DNA from: an uncultured Collinsella sp.
GTDB taxonomy: Bacteria; Actinomycetota; Coriobacteriia; Coriobacteriales; Coriobacteriaceae
Direction of reading: 5' to 3'
Length of the DNA: 14,422 nucleotides
Assembly: GCA_900757235.1 (NCBI GenBank)
Contig: CAAENB010000014.1
Coordinates: 1-14,422, forward strand
The position numbers and the translations under genes were made by a program. The notes beneath the pieces are model-generated. The model made no database searches, was not told the DNA's origin, and was given only the letters and a program-made list of their open reading frames with translations. Of the stretch, positions 6,330 through 13,366 are shown piece after piece; the first letter of the stretch is position 1, and each line of letters starts with the position of its first letter.

Positions 6330-8690
6330 ATGGATGCCGCAGCCCGTACCGCCCATGATTCCACTCTCCAGCCGTTTTCGGAGATGGAGCACTATAAGCA
6401 TGCCGATGAGCTGCCGCCCGAGATTATGGCGGACAGCTACGACAAGCTGGAGCGCCTGTGCCTCAAATATATGAATGAGGACGACTTTTCTAAGGTGGAG
6501 CAGGCCTATTGCTTTGCTGCCGAGAAGCACTGCAACCAAAAGCGCCGCTCGGGTGAGATGTACATCAACCATCCCGTCGAGGTGGCCATCATTTTGGCCG
6601 ATCTCAAGATGGACTGCGATGTGGTGTGCGCCGCGCTGCTGCACGATACCGTCGAGGATACCGAGACCTCGCTTGCCGATGTTTCCGGCCTGTTTGGCGA
6701 TACGGTGGCCGAGCTCGTCGATGGCGTGACCAAGCTCACCAACATCGAAGTCGACAGCATGGACGAGAAACAGGCGCTCACGCTGCGAAAGATGTTCCTC
6801 GCCATGTCCAAGGACATCCGCGTCATCATCGTTAAGCTTGCCGATCGTTTGCACAACATGCGCACCCTTGCGGCCCTGCGTGAGGACCGTCGCCTGTTTA
6901 AGGCCCGCGAGACCATGGACGTGTATGCGCCCCTGGCCGACCGTCTGGGCATGAGCTCCATTAAATGGGAACTCGAGGACCTGTCCTTCTTCTACCTTGA
7001 ACCCGACGCCTACCAGCGCATCGCACGCATGGTGGCGGAGTCGCGCGAGGTCCGTGAGCGCTATCTGGCCGAGACCATCAAGACACTCACCGACGAGCTC
7101 AACCGCATTGGCCTGGAGGACTTCCAGATCAACGGCCGTTCCAAGCACTATTGGTCCATCTACCAAAAGATGAAGCGCAAGGGCAAGGAATTTTCCGAGA
7201 TCTACGACCTGGTGGCACTGCGCGTCATCACGCATTCGGTGCGCGATTGCTACTCCACGCTCGGCGCGGTGCACACACTATGGCACCCCATGCCCGGTCG
7301 CTTTAAAGACTATATCGCCATGCCCAAGGTCAATAACTACCAGTCGCTCCACACGACGGTTATCGGCCCCACGGCCCGCCCGCTCGAGATTCAGATTCGA
7401 ACCTACGAGATGCATGAGCAGGCCGAGTACGGCATTGCCGCCCACTGGCTGTATAAGAAATCGGGCGGATCGTCTGCGTCTAAGACCAATGATGCCCAGC
7501 GTCTGGACGACCAGATTAACTGGCTCAAACATTCGCTCGATTGGGCTGCGTCTGACGAGATCACCGATGCCAAGGAATACCTGCATTCGCTGAAGGTTGA
7601 TCTGTTCGATCAGGAGATCTTCGTCTTTACGCCCAAGGGCGAGGTCATGGCGCTTCGTGCCGGCTCCACGCCGCTCGACTTTGCCTATGCCGTTCACACC
7701 GAGGTGGGCAACCACTGCGTCGGCGCTAAGATCAACGGTGCGGTGGCCCCGCTCACGCACGAGATCAAGACGGGCGATCGTGTCGAGATCCTGACCAACA
7801 AGAGTTCCAAGCCGTCGCGCGATTGGCTCAAGATCGTCAAGACACCTTCGGCCAAGTCAAAGATCCGCCGTTACTTCGCCGCCGCGACCAAAGACGATGA
7901 CGCTGCTGCCGGCCGCGATATACTGGCCAAGGACCTGCGCAAGCGCGGGTATGGCATCTCTACGCCGCGATCCACGCGTGCGCTCAACGCCGTGGCGGAG
8001 CAGTTTAATTACAAGCAGCTCGAGGACCTGTTTGCCGCCGTCGGCGCCGGCAAGGTTGCCCCTCGCGCTGTGGGTAACAAGGTCGAGCAAATCTTGGACC
8101 CCAAGCCCGAGGAGCAGCTCTCCAAGGCCGAGGCTATTGCCGAGGTCGTCAAGCAGCCTGCCCGCGGTTCCAACCGCAAGCCGCAAAAGCGCGGCAAGAA
8201 CGCCAGCAACGGCATTATCGTCAAGGGCGAGAGTAACAGCGGCCTGCTGGTCCGTCTGGCCCATTGCTGCAACCCCGTGACGGGCGACGACATCGTCGGC
8301 TTCATCACGCGCGGTCGTGGCGTTTCGGTGCATCGCGCCAACTGCCCCAACGTCAAGGGTCTTATGGAGCATCCCGAGCGCATGATCGAAGTGGAGTGGG
8401 ACGGCGCTGCCGACACCCTCTTCCAGGTCGAGATCGTGGTCGAGTGCCTGGATCGTATGGGCTTGCTCAAGGACGTCACCATCGCCATTGGCGATGCGGG
8501 CGGCAATATCCTTTCTGCCGCCACGTCGACCAACCGCGAGGGTATTGCAACCCTGCGCTTTATGGTCGAGATTTCGGACGCGAGTGGTCTGGATCCGCTG
8601 CTGGCCTCCATCAGCAGCGTTGACTCGGTCTACGACGCGCGCCGCCTGATGCCCGGCGAGGGTGGAGCCCAGCTTAAGCGCCGCGTTTAG
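6330..8690 (+). CDS. relA: bifunctional (p)ppGpp synthetase/hydrolase, RelA/SpoT family
   Basis: 786 residues, normal for long Rel enzymes. Domains in order: an HD hydrolase with LLHDTVEDT (H105-D106) and KLADRLHNMRTL; the synthetase with YDLVALRVI, YQSLHT and EIQIRT; TGS from about 425 to 485; a Cys-rich region with HCCNPVTGDD and HRANCPN (about 645-670); and a C-terminal ACT domain. The synthetase loop reads RFKD (324-327), the RXKD form known from bifunctional Rel, not the EXDD of monofunctional E. coli RelA. With the intact HD site this predicts both making and degrading (p)ppGpp in response to stalled ribosomes. The start ATG 6330 has AAGGGGA five bases upstream. It lies 15 bases after recJ; recJ-apt-relA is a known Firmicutes arrangement, and here apt is absent. 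Confidence 0.96.
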   Translation: MDAAARTAHDSTLQPFSEMEHYKHADELPPEIMADSYDKLERLCLKYMNEDDFSKVEQAYCFAAEKHCNQKRRSGEMYINHPVEVAIILADLKMDCDVVCAALLHDTVEDTETSLADVSGLFGDTVAELVDGVTKLTNIEVDSMDEKQALTLRKMFLAMSKDIRVIIVKLADRLHNMRTLAALREDRRLFKARETMDVYAPLADRLGMSSIKWELEDLSFFYLEPDAYQRIARMVAESREVRERYLAETIKTLTDELNRIGLEDFQINGRSKHYWSIYQKMKRKGKEFSEIYDLVALRVITHSVRDCYSTLGAVHTLWHPMPGRFKDYIAMPKVNNYQSLHTTVIGPTARPLEIQIRTYEMHEQAEYGIAAHWLYKKSGGSSASKTNDAQRLDDQINWLKHSLDWAASDEITDAKEYLHSLKVDLFDQEIFVFTPKGEVMALRAGSTPLDFAYAVHTEVGNHCVGAKINGAVAPLTHEIKTGDRVEILTNKSSKPSRDWLKIVKTPSAKSKIRRYFAAATKDDDAAAGRDILAKDLRKRGYGISTPRSTRALNAVAEQFNYKQLEDLFAAVGAGKVAPRAVGNKVEQILDPKPEEQLSKAEAIAEVVKQPARGSNRKPQKRGKNASNGIIVKGESNSGLLVRLAHCCNPVTGDDIVGFITRGRGVSVHRANCPNVKGLMEHPERMIEVEWDGAADTLFQVEIVVECLDRMGLLKDVTIAIGDAGGNILSAATSTNREGIATLRFMVEISDASGLDPLLASISSVDSVYDARRLMPGEGGAQLKRRV

Positions 8691-8723
8691 TCGCGACGAA
8701 CGTGCCACATTATCGATATTCGC

Positions 8724-8752
8724 TACACTCGAGGCATCGTTTGATGCCTCGA
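8724..8752 (+). promoter_or_regulatory. -10-like box and 10-bp hairpin between relA and the MBL gene
   Basis: TACACT (8724-8729) could be a -10 box, without a good -35. It overlaps a perfect hairpin, TCGAGGCATC (8729-8738) pairing with 8743-8752 around GTTT. The hairpin has only a weak T-tail, so it may be a relA terminator, an operator or a 5' mRNA structure for the next gene. Confidence 0.4.
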
Positions 8753-8776
8753 CGTTTATAGAAGGAGAACGCACGC

Positions 8777-9460
8777 ATGGACATTACAGCTTTGGATTTA
8801 ACTCCTCGGGGCTCGGCTTTGATAGAGACGCTGGTATGTGGCCCCATCCAGACCAACAGCTACGCCGTGATCTCGAGTGGTGAATGCATCATTGTCGATC
8901 CCGCCTGGGAGGGCGAGAGTCTCGTCGAGCATATTCGAGCCGAACACCCTGATGTGCATGTGCTCGGTGCCGTTTGCACGCACGGTCATGCCGATCATGT
9001 TGGCGGTGTTGCCGGTGTGCGAACCACCGTTGGCGAGGGCTGCCGGTATGAGCTGTGCGCTAAGGATGTGGCGGTGCCGCATGCGAACATCGAGGAGCAG
9101 CGAGCTATGTGGGGCATTGAGACGCCCGACCCCGGGGAGCCGACGCGCCTGCTCGCCGAGGGCGATGCTATCGAGGTGGGCGATATCTGCCTGCAGGTGA
9201 TCGAGACGCCAGGGCATACGCCGGGCGGGATCGTCTTGTTTGCTGCCACCGAGCAGGGGAACATTGCCTTTGTGGGCGACACGCTATTCCCGGGCAGCCA
9301 CGGCCGCACCGATCTTGCCGGTGGCGACGAGGCAGCGATTCTGCTCTCGCTCTCTAAGCTCGCCCGGCTTCTTCCGCCCGATGCCGTTTGCCTAACCGGC
9401 CATGGCGATTCGACCACCATGGCACGCGAGCTCATGCAGAACCCTTTCATGCAGATGTAG
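8777..9460 (+). CDS. MBL-fold metallohydrolase, glyoxalase II-like
   Basis: 227 residues. The full set of metal ligands of the metallo-beta-lactamase fold is present: HGHADH (H69, H71, D73, H74), H147 in ETPGHTPG, D168 in GDTLF and H209 in GHGD. GSHGRTDLAGGD after D168 is typical of the small YcbL/glyoxalase II-like group, which hydrolyses thioesters such as S-lactoylglutathione analogues. The actual substrate is unknown, and it lacks the C-terminal helical domain of classical glyoxalase II. AAGGAG (8762-8767) lies nine bases before ATG 8777. Such genes often sit next to relA, which supports an old neighbourhood rather than a shared reaction. No signal peptide is visible, so it is cytoplasmic. 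Confidence 0.9.
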   Translation: MDITALDLTPRGSALIETLVCGPIQTNSYAVISSGECIIVDPAWEGESLVEHIRAEHPDVHVLGAVCTHGHADHVGGVAGVRTTVGEGCRYELCAKDVAVPHANIEEQRAMWGIETPDPGEPTRLLAEGDAIEVGDICLQVIETPGHTPGGIVLFAATEQGNIAFVGDTLFPGSHGRTDLAGGDEAAILLSLSKLARLLPPDAVCLTGHGDSTTMARELMQNPFMQM

Positions 9461-9490
9461 CTTAATAGTCGGCTTCTAAAGCACGAGAAG

Positions 9491-9565
9491 CGTCCAAACG
9501 TCAAGCTATTTTTCCCCAACGGGTCGATTCCGTAGGGCAAACGGTCAAAAAAGTCTGTTTGGACG
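9491..9565. repeat. 9-bp inverted repeat in the fba upstream region
   Basis: CGTCCAAAC (9491-9499) is exactly inverted at 9557-9565, with 57 bases between. It lies in the 194-base gap upstream of the aldolase gene. It could be a long-range mRNA stem or a paired protein site. Short enough to be chance. Confidence 0.3.
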
Positions 9566-9608
9566 ATATTCGTGAACAAACGAACGTTTATGCTCGGGTA
9601 CACCGTGG

Positions 9609-9614
9609 TAAAAT
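9609..9614 (+). promoter_or_regulatory. -10 box of the fba promoter
   Basis: TAAAAT at 9609-9614 is a good -10 match about 40 bases before the fba start. The -35 region (TTTATG, 9587-9592, 16-base spacing) is weak. It would give an mRNA leader of about 35 bases carrying the strong AGGAGG site. Confidence 0.45.
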
Positions 9615-9654
9615 CTCAGGCGTTATCGGAGCAACCTTACAGGAGGTTTCTTTT

Positions 9655-10521
9655 ATGCTCGTCAACGCAGTAGACATGCTCAAGAAGGCCGAGGCCGGCA
9701 AGTACGCTCTCGGTGCCTTCAACACCAACAACCTCGAGTGGACCCTGGCTATTCTCCAGGCCGCCGAGGAGGCCAAGTCTCCGCTGATCCTTCAGTGCAC
9801 CGCTGGTGCCGCTAAGTGGATGGGCGGTTTCAAGGTCTGCGCCGACATGGTCAAGGCTGCCGTCGAGGCCACGGGCGTTACCGTTCCCGTCGCCCTTCAC
9901 CTCGATCACGGTTCTTACGAGGACTGCTTCAAGTGCATCGAGGCCGGCTTCACGTCCATCATGTATGACGGCTCTCACGAGGAGACCTTCCAGCTTAACC
10001 TCGACCGCACCAAGGAGCTCGTTGAGCTTGCCCACTCCAAGGGCATGTCCATCGAGGCCGAGGTCGGCGGCATTGGCGGCACCGAGGACGGCGTGACCTC
10101 CAACGGCGAGCTCGCTGACCCCGCTGAGTGCAAGCAGATTGCTGACCTGGGCGTCGACTTCCTCGCCTGCGGCATCGGCAACATCCACGGCGTGTATCCC
10201 GCCGACTGGGCTGGCCTGTCCTTCGAGCGTCTGGGCGAGATCAAGGCCCAGACCGGTGACCTGCCCCTCGTCCTGCACGGTGGTACCGGCATCCCCGAGG
10301 ATCAGATCAAGAAGGCCATCTCCCTGGGCATCTCCAAGATCAACGTCAACACCGACCTGCAGCTCGTCTTCGCCAAGGGCGTCCGCGAGTACATCGAGGC
10401 TGGCAAGGATCAGCAGGGCAAGGGCTTCGACCCCCGCAAGCTCCTCAAGCCTGGTCGCGACAACATCGTTGCCCGCACCAAGGAGCTCATGGAGGAGTTT
10501 GGCTCCGTCAACAAGGCGTAA
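9655..10521 (+). CDS. fba: class II fructose-1,6-bisphosphate aldolase
   Basis: 288 residues, typical of the class II, FbaA-like group. It cleaves fructose-1,6-bisphosphate to dihydroxyacetone phosphate and glyceraldehyde-3-phosphate, and runs in reverse in gluconeogenesis. HLDHG (82-86) supplies the catalytic Asp84 and a zinc histidine; H178 in GNIHG and H208 in HGGTG are the other expected zinc ligands; NVNTD binds the substrate phosphate. The start is ATG 9655, with a consensus AGGAGG at 9641-9646. Codons are strongly biased to C-ending forms (AAG, AAC, GAG, CTC), unlike the transglutaminase gene next door, which fits very high expression. It appears monocistronic, with its own -10 box upstream and a large terminator downstream. 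Tagatose-bisphosphate aldolase is a related alternative, less likely. Confidence 0.95.
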   Translation: MLVNAVDMLKKAEAGKYALGAFNTNNLEWTLAILQAAEEAKSPLILQCTAGAAKWMGGFKVCADMVKAAVEATGVTVPVALHLDHGSYEDCFKCIEAGFTSIMYDGSHEETFQLNLDRTKELVELAHSKGMSIEAEVGGIGGTEDGVTSNGELADPAECKQIADLGVDFLACGIGNIHGVYPADWAGLSFERLGEIKAQTGDLPLVLHGGTGIPEDQIKKAISLGISKINVNTDLQLVFAKGVREYIEAGKDQQGKGFDPRKLLKPGRDNIVARTKELMEEFGSVNKA

Positions 10522-10546
10522 GCGTCGCTAAACTACCCGCCGGAAG

Positions 10547-10640
10547 CCCCGTCCCCCTACACTGTTTCCTTTGCGCTCACCTGGCTTCGCCAGAAGTCGC
10601 GCCAAGGAAACAGTTCCGGGGGACGGGGTTTCCTTTGTTT
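10547..10640. terminator. large compound hairpin after fba
   Basis: Two nested 11-bp perfect stems, 10547-10557 with 10618-10628 and 10561-10571 with 10604-10614, are separated only by a three-base internal loop. Inside, CTGG and CCAG (around 10581-10593) and flanking GCGC elements can pair further. A T-rich tail (TTTCCTTTGTTT) follows. It is longer than a normal terminator and may be a palindromic mobile element reused as one. Confidence 0.7.
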
Positions 10641-10708
10641 AACGCCGCAGGGTTACTGGGCTGAATTATTTATTTGACTACCGTTCGGCGGTGTTGATGG
10701 CTCCTTTG

Positions 10709-10737
10709 TTGGGGCTTTCTTTTTATCTCGGTACAAT
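10709..10737 (+). promoter_or_regulatory. promoter of the transglutaminase-like gene
   Basis: TTGGGG (10709-10714) and TACAAT (10732-10737) are separated by 17 bases, the ideal spacing. The predicted start of transcription is near 10744, leaving a leader of about 29 bases. Confidence 0.6.
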
Positions 10738-10772
10738 GGGCTTCAAGGGTTCTAGTGACTTGGAGTTTTGGT

Positions 10773-12206
10773 ATGGCTGTAATTAACGTGTCGCCTGCTG
10801 ATGGGAAGGTTATTGCCGAGGGGCCGGTTGGGTGCTTGGTTGATGTTTGCTGTGATGACTTTCGCCATCTCGATATTGGACTGCCGCCCGAGATCCTGCG
10901 TTTAAAGGATGCAGGGTATCTTTCGCAGGCTATTGAGGCTTGCGATCGCCTGCTTGCCCAAGATCCCGATTCCTCGCTTGCTGCCTGCGTTCGCGCCGAG
11001 CGGTATCGTATGATCGAGACGCCGCTTCATTTTTCGGTGTCGCGTGATCGGGCTATCGAGATGATCCGCGAGGAGTGGCCTGAGTTTACCGATGAGCAGT
11101 TTGACGACCTGATTGAGCGCAAACGTATCGATTGGCGCTTTATCGATGGCGAACTGTTCGTTCTTGACAACTTCCTTGATTCTTTGCGCGTGTATCCCAA
11201 GGAGGTTCCGGGCCTGCGTCCCGATTCTGCGGATGGAATTGCACTGCGCAACCAGATGCTCGAGGAGATGGAGTCGCAGGGCGGGCTGTCTCGCACTATT
11301 ACGCTTAAGGCATCCGTGTCTGTCCCCGGGGCTCTGGAGGGAGAGGCTGTTCGCGCGTGGCTACCCGTTGCCGCCACCTGTCGTCAACAGTCTCATATCG
11401 AGGTTCTCGATATGACGTCGGAGGGTACCGTTGCCTCTGAAGACGCTTCGGCTCGTACTGCCTCTTGGACATCTTCGACTGAACATTCATTCTCGGTGAC
11501 CTATCGCTATCAATTCCATGCTGCATATCGCGATATCTATGGGGGTGCGCTTCCGGCGCATCCGTGTATGGACGCGCCCCTGCCCGAGGACACCTCCGAG
11601 GACCGTCCGCACATTGCGTTTACGCCGTACCTGCGACAGCTGACGGAGCGTGTTATTGACGGGCTCGAGGATCCGCTCGATTGCGCTCGTGCTATCTATG
11701 ATTACCTGACACAGCATATCGACTATCGCTATCAGCCACCGTACCTGCTTTTGGGATTTATTGCCGATGACTGTGCACACTCGCTCCGCGGCGATTGCGG
11801 TGTTATGGCGCTCACGTTTATCACCATGTGCCGCATTGCGGGCGTTCCTGCCCGTTGGCAGAGCGGCCTGTATGTTGCGCCCGATTCGGTGGGGCCGCAC
11901 GATTGGGCTGAGTTCTATACGCCGCAGACCGGTTGGCTCAACGCCGACGTGTCATTTGGATCTTCTGCTCGCAGGATGGGGGAGGAATGGCGCCGCCGCC
12001 ACTACTTTGGCAACCTCGATCCGTGGCGCATGGTGGCAAACTGTCGGTTCCAGGCGGGGTTTGAACCTGTCTTTAATGGCATGCGCGAGGATCCCTACGA
12101 TAACCAGATGGGTGAGGCTTCGGTCGACGGTCGCGGATGTCGTCAGCGCGAGATGCTCCGCACGGTCGAACTCATCGAAATGCTCGAAGTTCCATTTTCG
12201 GACTAA
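10773..12206 (+). CDS. transglutaminase-like domain protein
   Basis: 477 residues. The C-terminal half holds a transglutaminase-like (papain-fold) core with the catalytic triad in order: C342 in RGDCG, H376 in GPHDWAEFY and D392 in LNADVSFG, with AGVPARWQSG between. Bacterial members usually act as cysteine proteases or peptide hydrolases rather than cross-linkers; the substrate is unknown. The first 170 residues include a repeat-like helical stretch (about 45-75) and an acidic segment I do not recognise. Residues about 180-260 look like a beta-rich domain that often precedes this core. There is no signal peptide or membrane segment, so it should be cytoplasmic. ATG 10773 has GGAG (10762-10765) seven bases upstream; an in-frame ATG at 10755 has no site. 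Codon use is less biased than in fba. Confidence 0.85.
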   Translation: MAVINVSPADGKVIAEGPVGCLVDVCCDDFRHLDIGLPPEILRLKDAGYLSQAIEACDRLLAQDPDSSLAACVRAERYRMIETPLHFSVSRDRAIEMIREEWPEFTDEQFDDLIERKRIDWRFIDGELFVLDNFLDSLRVYPKEVPGLRPDSADGIALRNQMLEEMESQGGLSRTITLKASVSVPGALEGEAVRAWLPVAATCRQQSHIEVLDMTSEGTVASEDASARTASWTSSTEHSFSVTYRYQFHAAYRDIYGGALPAHPCMDAPLPEDTSEDRPHIAFTPYLRQLTERVIDGLEDPLDCARAIYDYLTQHIDYRYQPPYLLLGFIADDCAHSLRGDCGVMALTFITMCRIAGVPARWQSGLYVAPDSVGPHDWAEFYTPQTGWLNADVSFGSSARRMGEEWRRRHYFGNLDPWRMVANCRFQAGFEPVFNGMREDPYDNQMGEASVDGRGCRQREMLRTVELIEMLEVPFSD

Positions 12207-12220
12207 TCGGCAGAAAGCTG

Positions 12221-12229
12221 TGATAAACT
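12221..12229 (+). promoter_or_regulatory. extended -10 promoter for tRNA-Leu
   Basis: TGaTAAACT is an extended -10 match ending 16 bases before the mature tRNA 5' end, in the short gap after the preceding gene. No clear -35 is present. Confidence 0.45.
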
Positions 12230-12245
12230 AACTCACGCATTACGT

Positions 12246-12332
12246 GCCCGAGTGGCGGAATTGGCAGACGCAGTGGACTCAAAATCCACCGTTGGCAACA
12301 ACGTGCGAGTTCGAGTCTCGCCTCGGGCACCA
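12246..12332 (+). tRNA. tRNA-Leu (anticodon CAA)
   Basis: An 87-base class II tRNA with CCA encoded (12330-12332). The acceptor stem pairs GCCCGAG (12246-12252) with CTCGGGC (12322-12328). The anticodon stem GTGGA/TCCAC (12273-12277, 12285-12289) encloses CTCAAAA, giving anticodon CAA at 12280-12282, which reads UUG. A long variable arm CGTTG-GCAA-CAACG (12290-12303), the leucine hallmark, is present, as is the T-arm with TTCGAGT. It resembles E. coli tRNA-Leu(CAA) closely. Confidence 0.97.
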
Positions 12333-12378
12333 TACATGCAAAGGAGCGTTCAAGGGGGTTGCGGCCCCCTTTTTCGTG
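12310..12378 (+). repeat. direct repeat copy 1: tRNA 3' end plus terminator
   Basis: This 69-base unit runs from the T-loop of the tRNA through CCA to the end of the terminator. It recurs at 12494-12562 with five mismatches: two in the spacer (12342, 12343) and three confined to the terminator loop. Confidence 0.9.
12352..12374 (+). terminator. terminator of tRNA-Leu
   Basis: AAGGGGG (12352-12358) pairs with CCCCCTT (12365-12371), followed by a T-run. A standard Rho-independent terminator 20 bases after the tRNA CCA. Confidence 0.85.
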
Positions 12379-12493
12379 CCGAACTCGCATGAGCGCGCGG
12401 AGCGTTAAGCAAACAGTCCTGTGGCCTGTTTGTAGCGGAGCGTGGCGAGGGCGCCATGCGCCCGAAGCCCGGGGCTTCGCGAAGCGAAGGCCC
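12379..12493. repeat. palindrome-rich spacer between the two tRNA-end copies
   Basis: Consecutive palindromes: CAAACAG 12410-12416 with 12426-12432; GGGCG 12449-12453 with CGCCC 12459-12463; GAAGCCC 12464-12470 with 12472-12478; GCTTCGCGAAGC 12474-12485; CGAAGG 12485-12490 with CCTTCG 12492-12497. No credible gene. It looks like a small structured element or a remnant of one. Confidence 0.6.
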
Positions 12494-12562
12494 TTCGAGT
12501 CTCGCCTCGGGCACCATACATGCAAGTGAGCGTTCAAGGGGGTCAAGGCCCCCTTTTTCGTG
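12494..12562 (+). repeat. direct repeat copy 2: displaced tRNA 3' end plus terminator
   Basis: It repeats the T-loop, 3' T-stem strand, acceptor 3' strand, discriminator, CCA and terminator of the upstream tRNA-Leu (12310-12378). The rest of the tRNA is missing, and the bases before it (CGAAGGCCC) cannot form the T-stem. The terminator stem (12536-12542 with 12549-12555) is intact. It is a tRNA pseudogene fragment or an attachment-site-like scar. Confidence 0.85.
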
Positions 12563-12591
12563 TACGTAATGTGATAACGCGCGGTACGTGT

Positions 12592-12597
12592 TATTAT
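12592..12597 (+). promoter_or_regulatory. possible -10 box for the infC operon
   Basis: TATTAT at 12592-12597, with a poor -35 (ATGTGA, 12569-12574, 17-base spacing). It would start an mRNA near 12604 and include the whole structured leader. Weak. Confidence 0.35.
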
Positions 12598-12603
12598 TCG
12601 CAA

Positions 12604-12764
12604 GGCGTTGTTCCCGCAATGCCCTAAAGAGGAACCCGAGGGTTCCCACCTTTTGGCGCCAATGAGCAGCTGACTGGTCATACAACTTAGATTCACTTCC
12701 TCAAATCGAGGATGTCTATGTGTACGACCTGGCTGCTGAGAAGTGCCGGGTTATTTTTTTATGA
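12604..12764 (+). promoter_or_regulatory. infC-rpmI-rplT leader with terminator/antiterminator switch
   Basis: The leader holds a hairpin GGAACC-CGAG-GGTTCC (12631-12646). GGCGC (12655-12659) and AGCAGC (12665-12670) can pair with 12743-12747 and 12732-12737 respectively. That pairing uses bases also needed by the terminator at 12727-12751, so the two folds exclude each other. Leaders of this operon in Firmicutes bind L20 and terminate early (the L20 leader of B. subtilis); in E. coli L20 and IF3 control translation. Whether this leader is homologous to the Rfam L20 leader is not known to me. Confidence 0.6.
12727..12760 (+). terminator. attenuator just upstream of infC
   Basis: ACCTGGC (12727-12733) pairs with GCCGGGT (12745-12751; one G-T wobble) around an 11-base loop and is followed directly by TATTTTTTT. 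It ends 20 bases before the proposed infC start, so it can only serve to attenuate the operon. Confidence 0.65.
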
Positions 12765-12779
12765 ATGGAGGTAGGGAAA

Positions 12780-13334
12780 ATAGCTAAGTCTGATGACACC
12801 CGCATCAACGACGAGATCACTGCATCTTCGTGCCGTTTGATTGGCGTCGATGGCTCTCAGCTCGGCCTGTTCGCCATCCGCGATGCCCAGCGCGTCGCCG
12901 ACGATCAGGGTCTCGACCTGGTCGAGATCGCTCCCAATGCGGAGCCGCCGGTCTGCAAGGTCATGGACTACGGTAAGTTCAAGTACCAGCAGGCCATGAA
13001 GGCCAAGGCCGCTCGTAAGAACCAGTCCAAGGTCGAGGTCAAGGAAATGAAGTTCCGACCCAAGATCGACGTTGGCGACTACGAGACCAAGAAGGGCCAC
13101 GTTCTGCGTTTCCTCAAGAAGGGCGCACGCGTTAAGATCACCATCATGTTCCGCGGCCGTGAGATGGCTCACCCGGAGCAGGGTCTTAACGTTCTCGAGC
13201 GTCTCGCCGAGGATCTCAAGCCTTACGCTACGGTCGAGTCCAAGCCTAAGATGGAAGGCCGTAACATGCTTATGCTGCTCGCCCCGATTAAGGGCGCCTT
13301 CGATGAGGATAAAGCGGCAAGCGATACCAAGTAA
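12780..13334 (+). CDS. infC: translation initiation factor IF-3, apparent ATA start
   Basis: 184 residues. It binds the 30S subunit, keeps 50S away and checks start-codon and initiator-tRNA pairing. The N-domain opens with DTRINDEI; IEIAPNAEPPVCKVMDYGKF-like sequence links to the C-domain with VKEMKFRPKID, GHVLRFLKKG and IMFRGREMAHPEQG. All are IF-3 hallmarks. The start needs comment. GGAGGT at 12767-12772 is a perfect ribosome site and lies eight bases before ATA 12780, where family similarity begins. The in-frame ATG at 12765 overlaps that site and has none of its own; using it would add five residues. Non-canonical starts in infC are established (AUU in E. coli) and allow IF-3 to repress itself. 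First gene of infC-rpmI-rplT; 32 bases to rpmI. Confidence 0.93.
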   Translation: MAKSDDTRINDEITASSCRLIGVDGSQLGLFAIRDAQRVADDQGLDLVEIAPNAEPPVCKVMDYGKFKYQQAMKAKAARKNQSKVEVKEMKFRPKIDVGDYETKKGHVLRFLKKGARVKITIMFRGREMAHPEQGLNVLERLAEDLKPYATVESKPKMEGRNMLMLLAPIKGAFDEDKAASDTK

Positions 13335-13366
13335 CTAGTGTTCTGTAACCGATTAAGGAGTATTTC

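Noticed and set aside
6276..7274. 332-codon minus-strand frame opposite the start of relA
   Set aside because: Shadow of a firmly identified Rel gene; composition is His/Leu/Val-rich with no domain.
7857..8774. 305-codon minus-strand frame opposite the end of relA
   Set aside because: Same shadow effect; no ribosome site and no recognisable motif.
12310..12562. Functional second tRNA gene
   Set aside because: Only the part from the T-loop to CCA is present; no D-arm, anticodon arm or 5' acceptor strand precedes it.
12172..12696. Long minus-strand reading frame across the tRNA and its duplicated end
   Set aside because: It is antisense to tRNA-Leu and both repeat copies, a well-known source of spurious proteins. 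It has no ribosome site, and its repeated peptide just reflects the DNA repeat.
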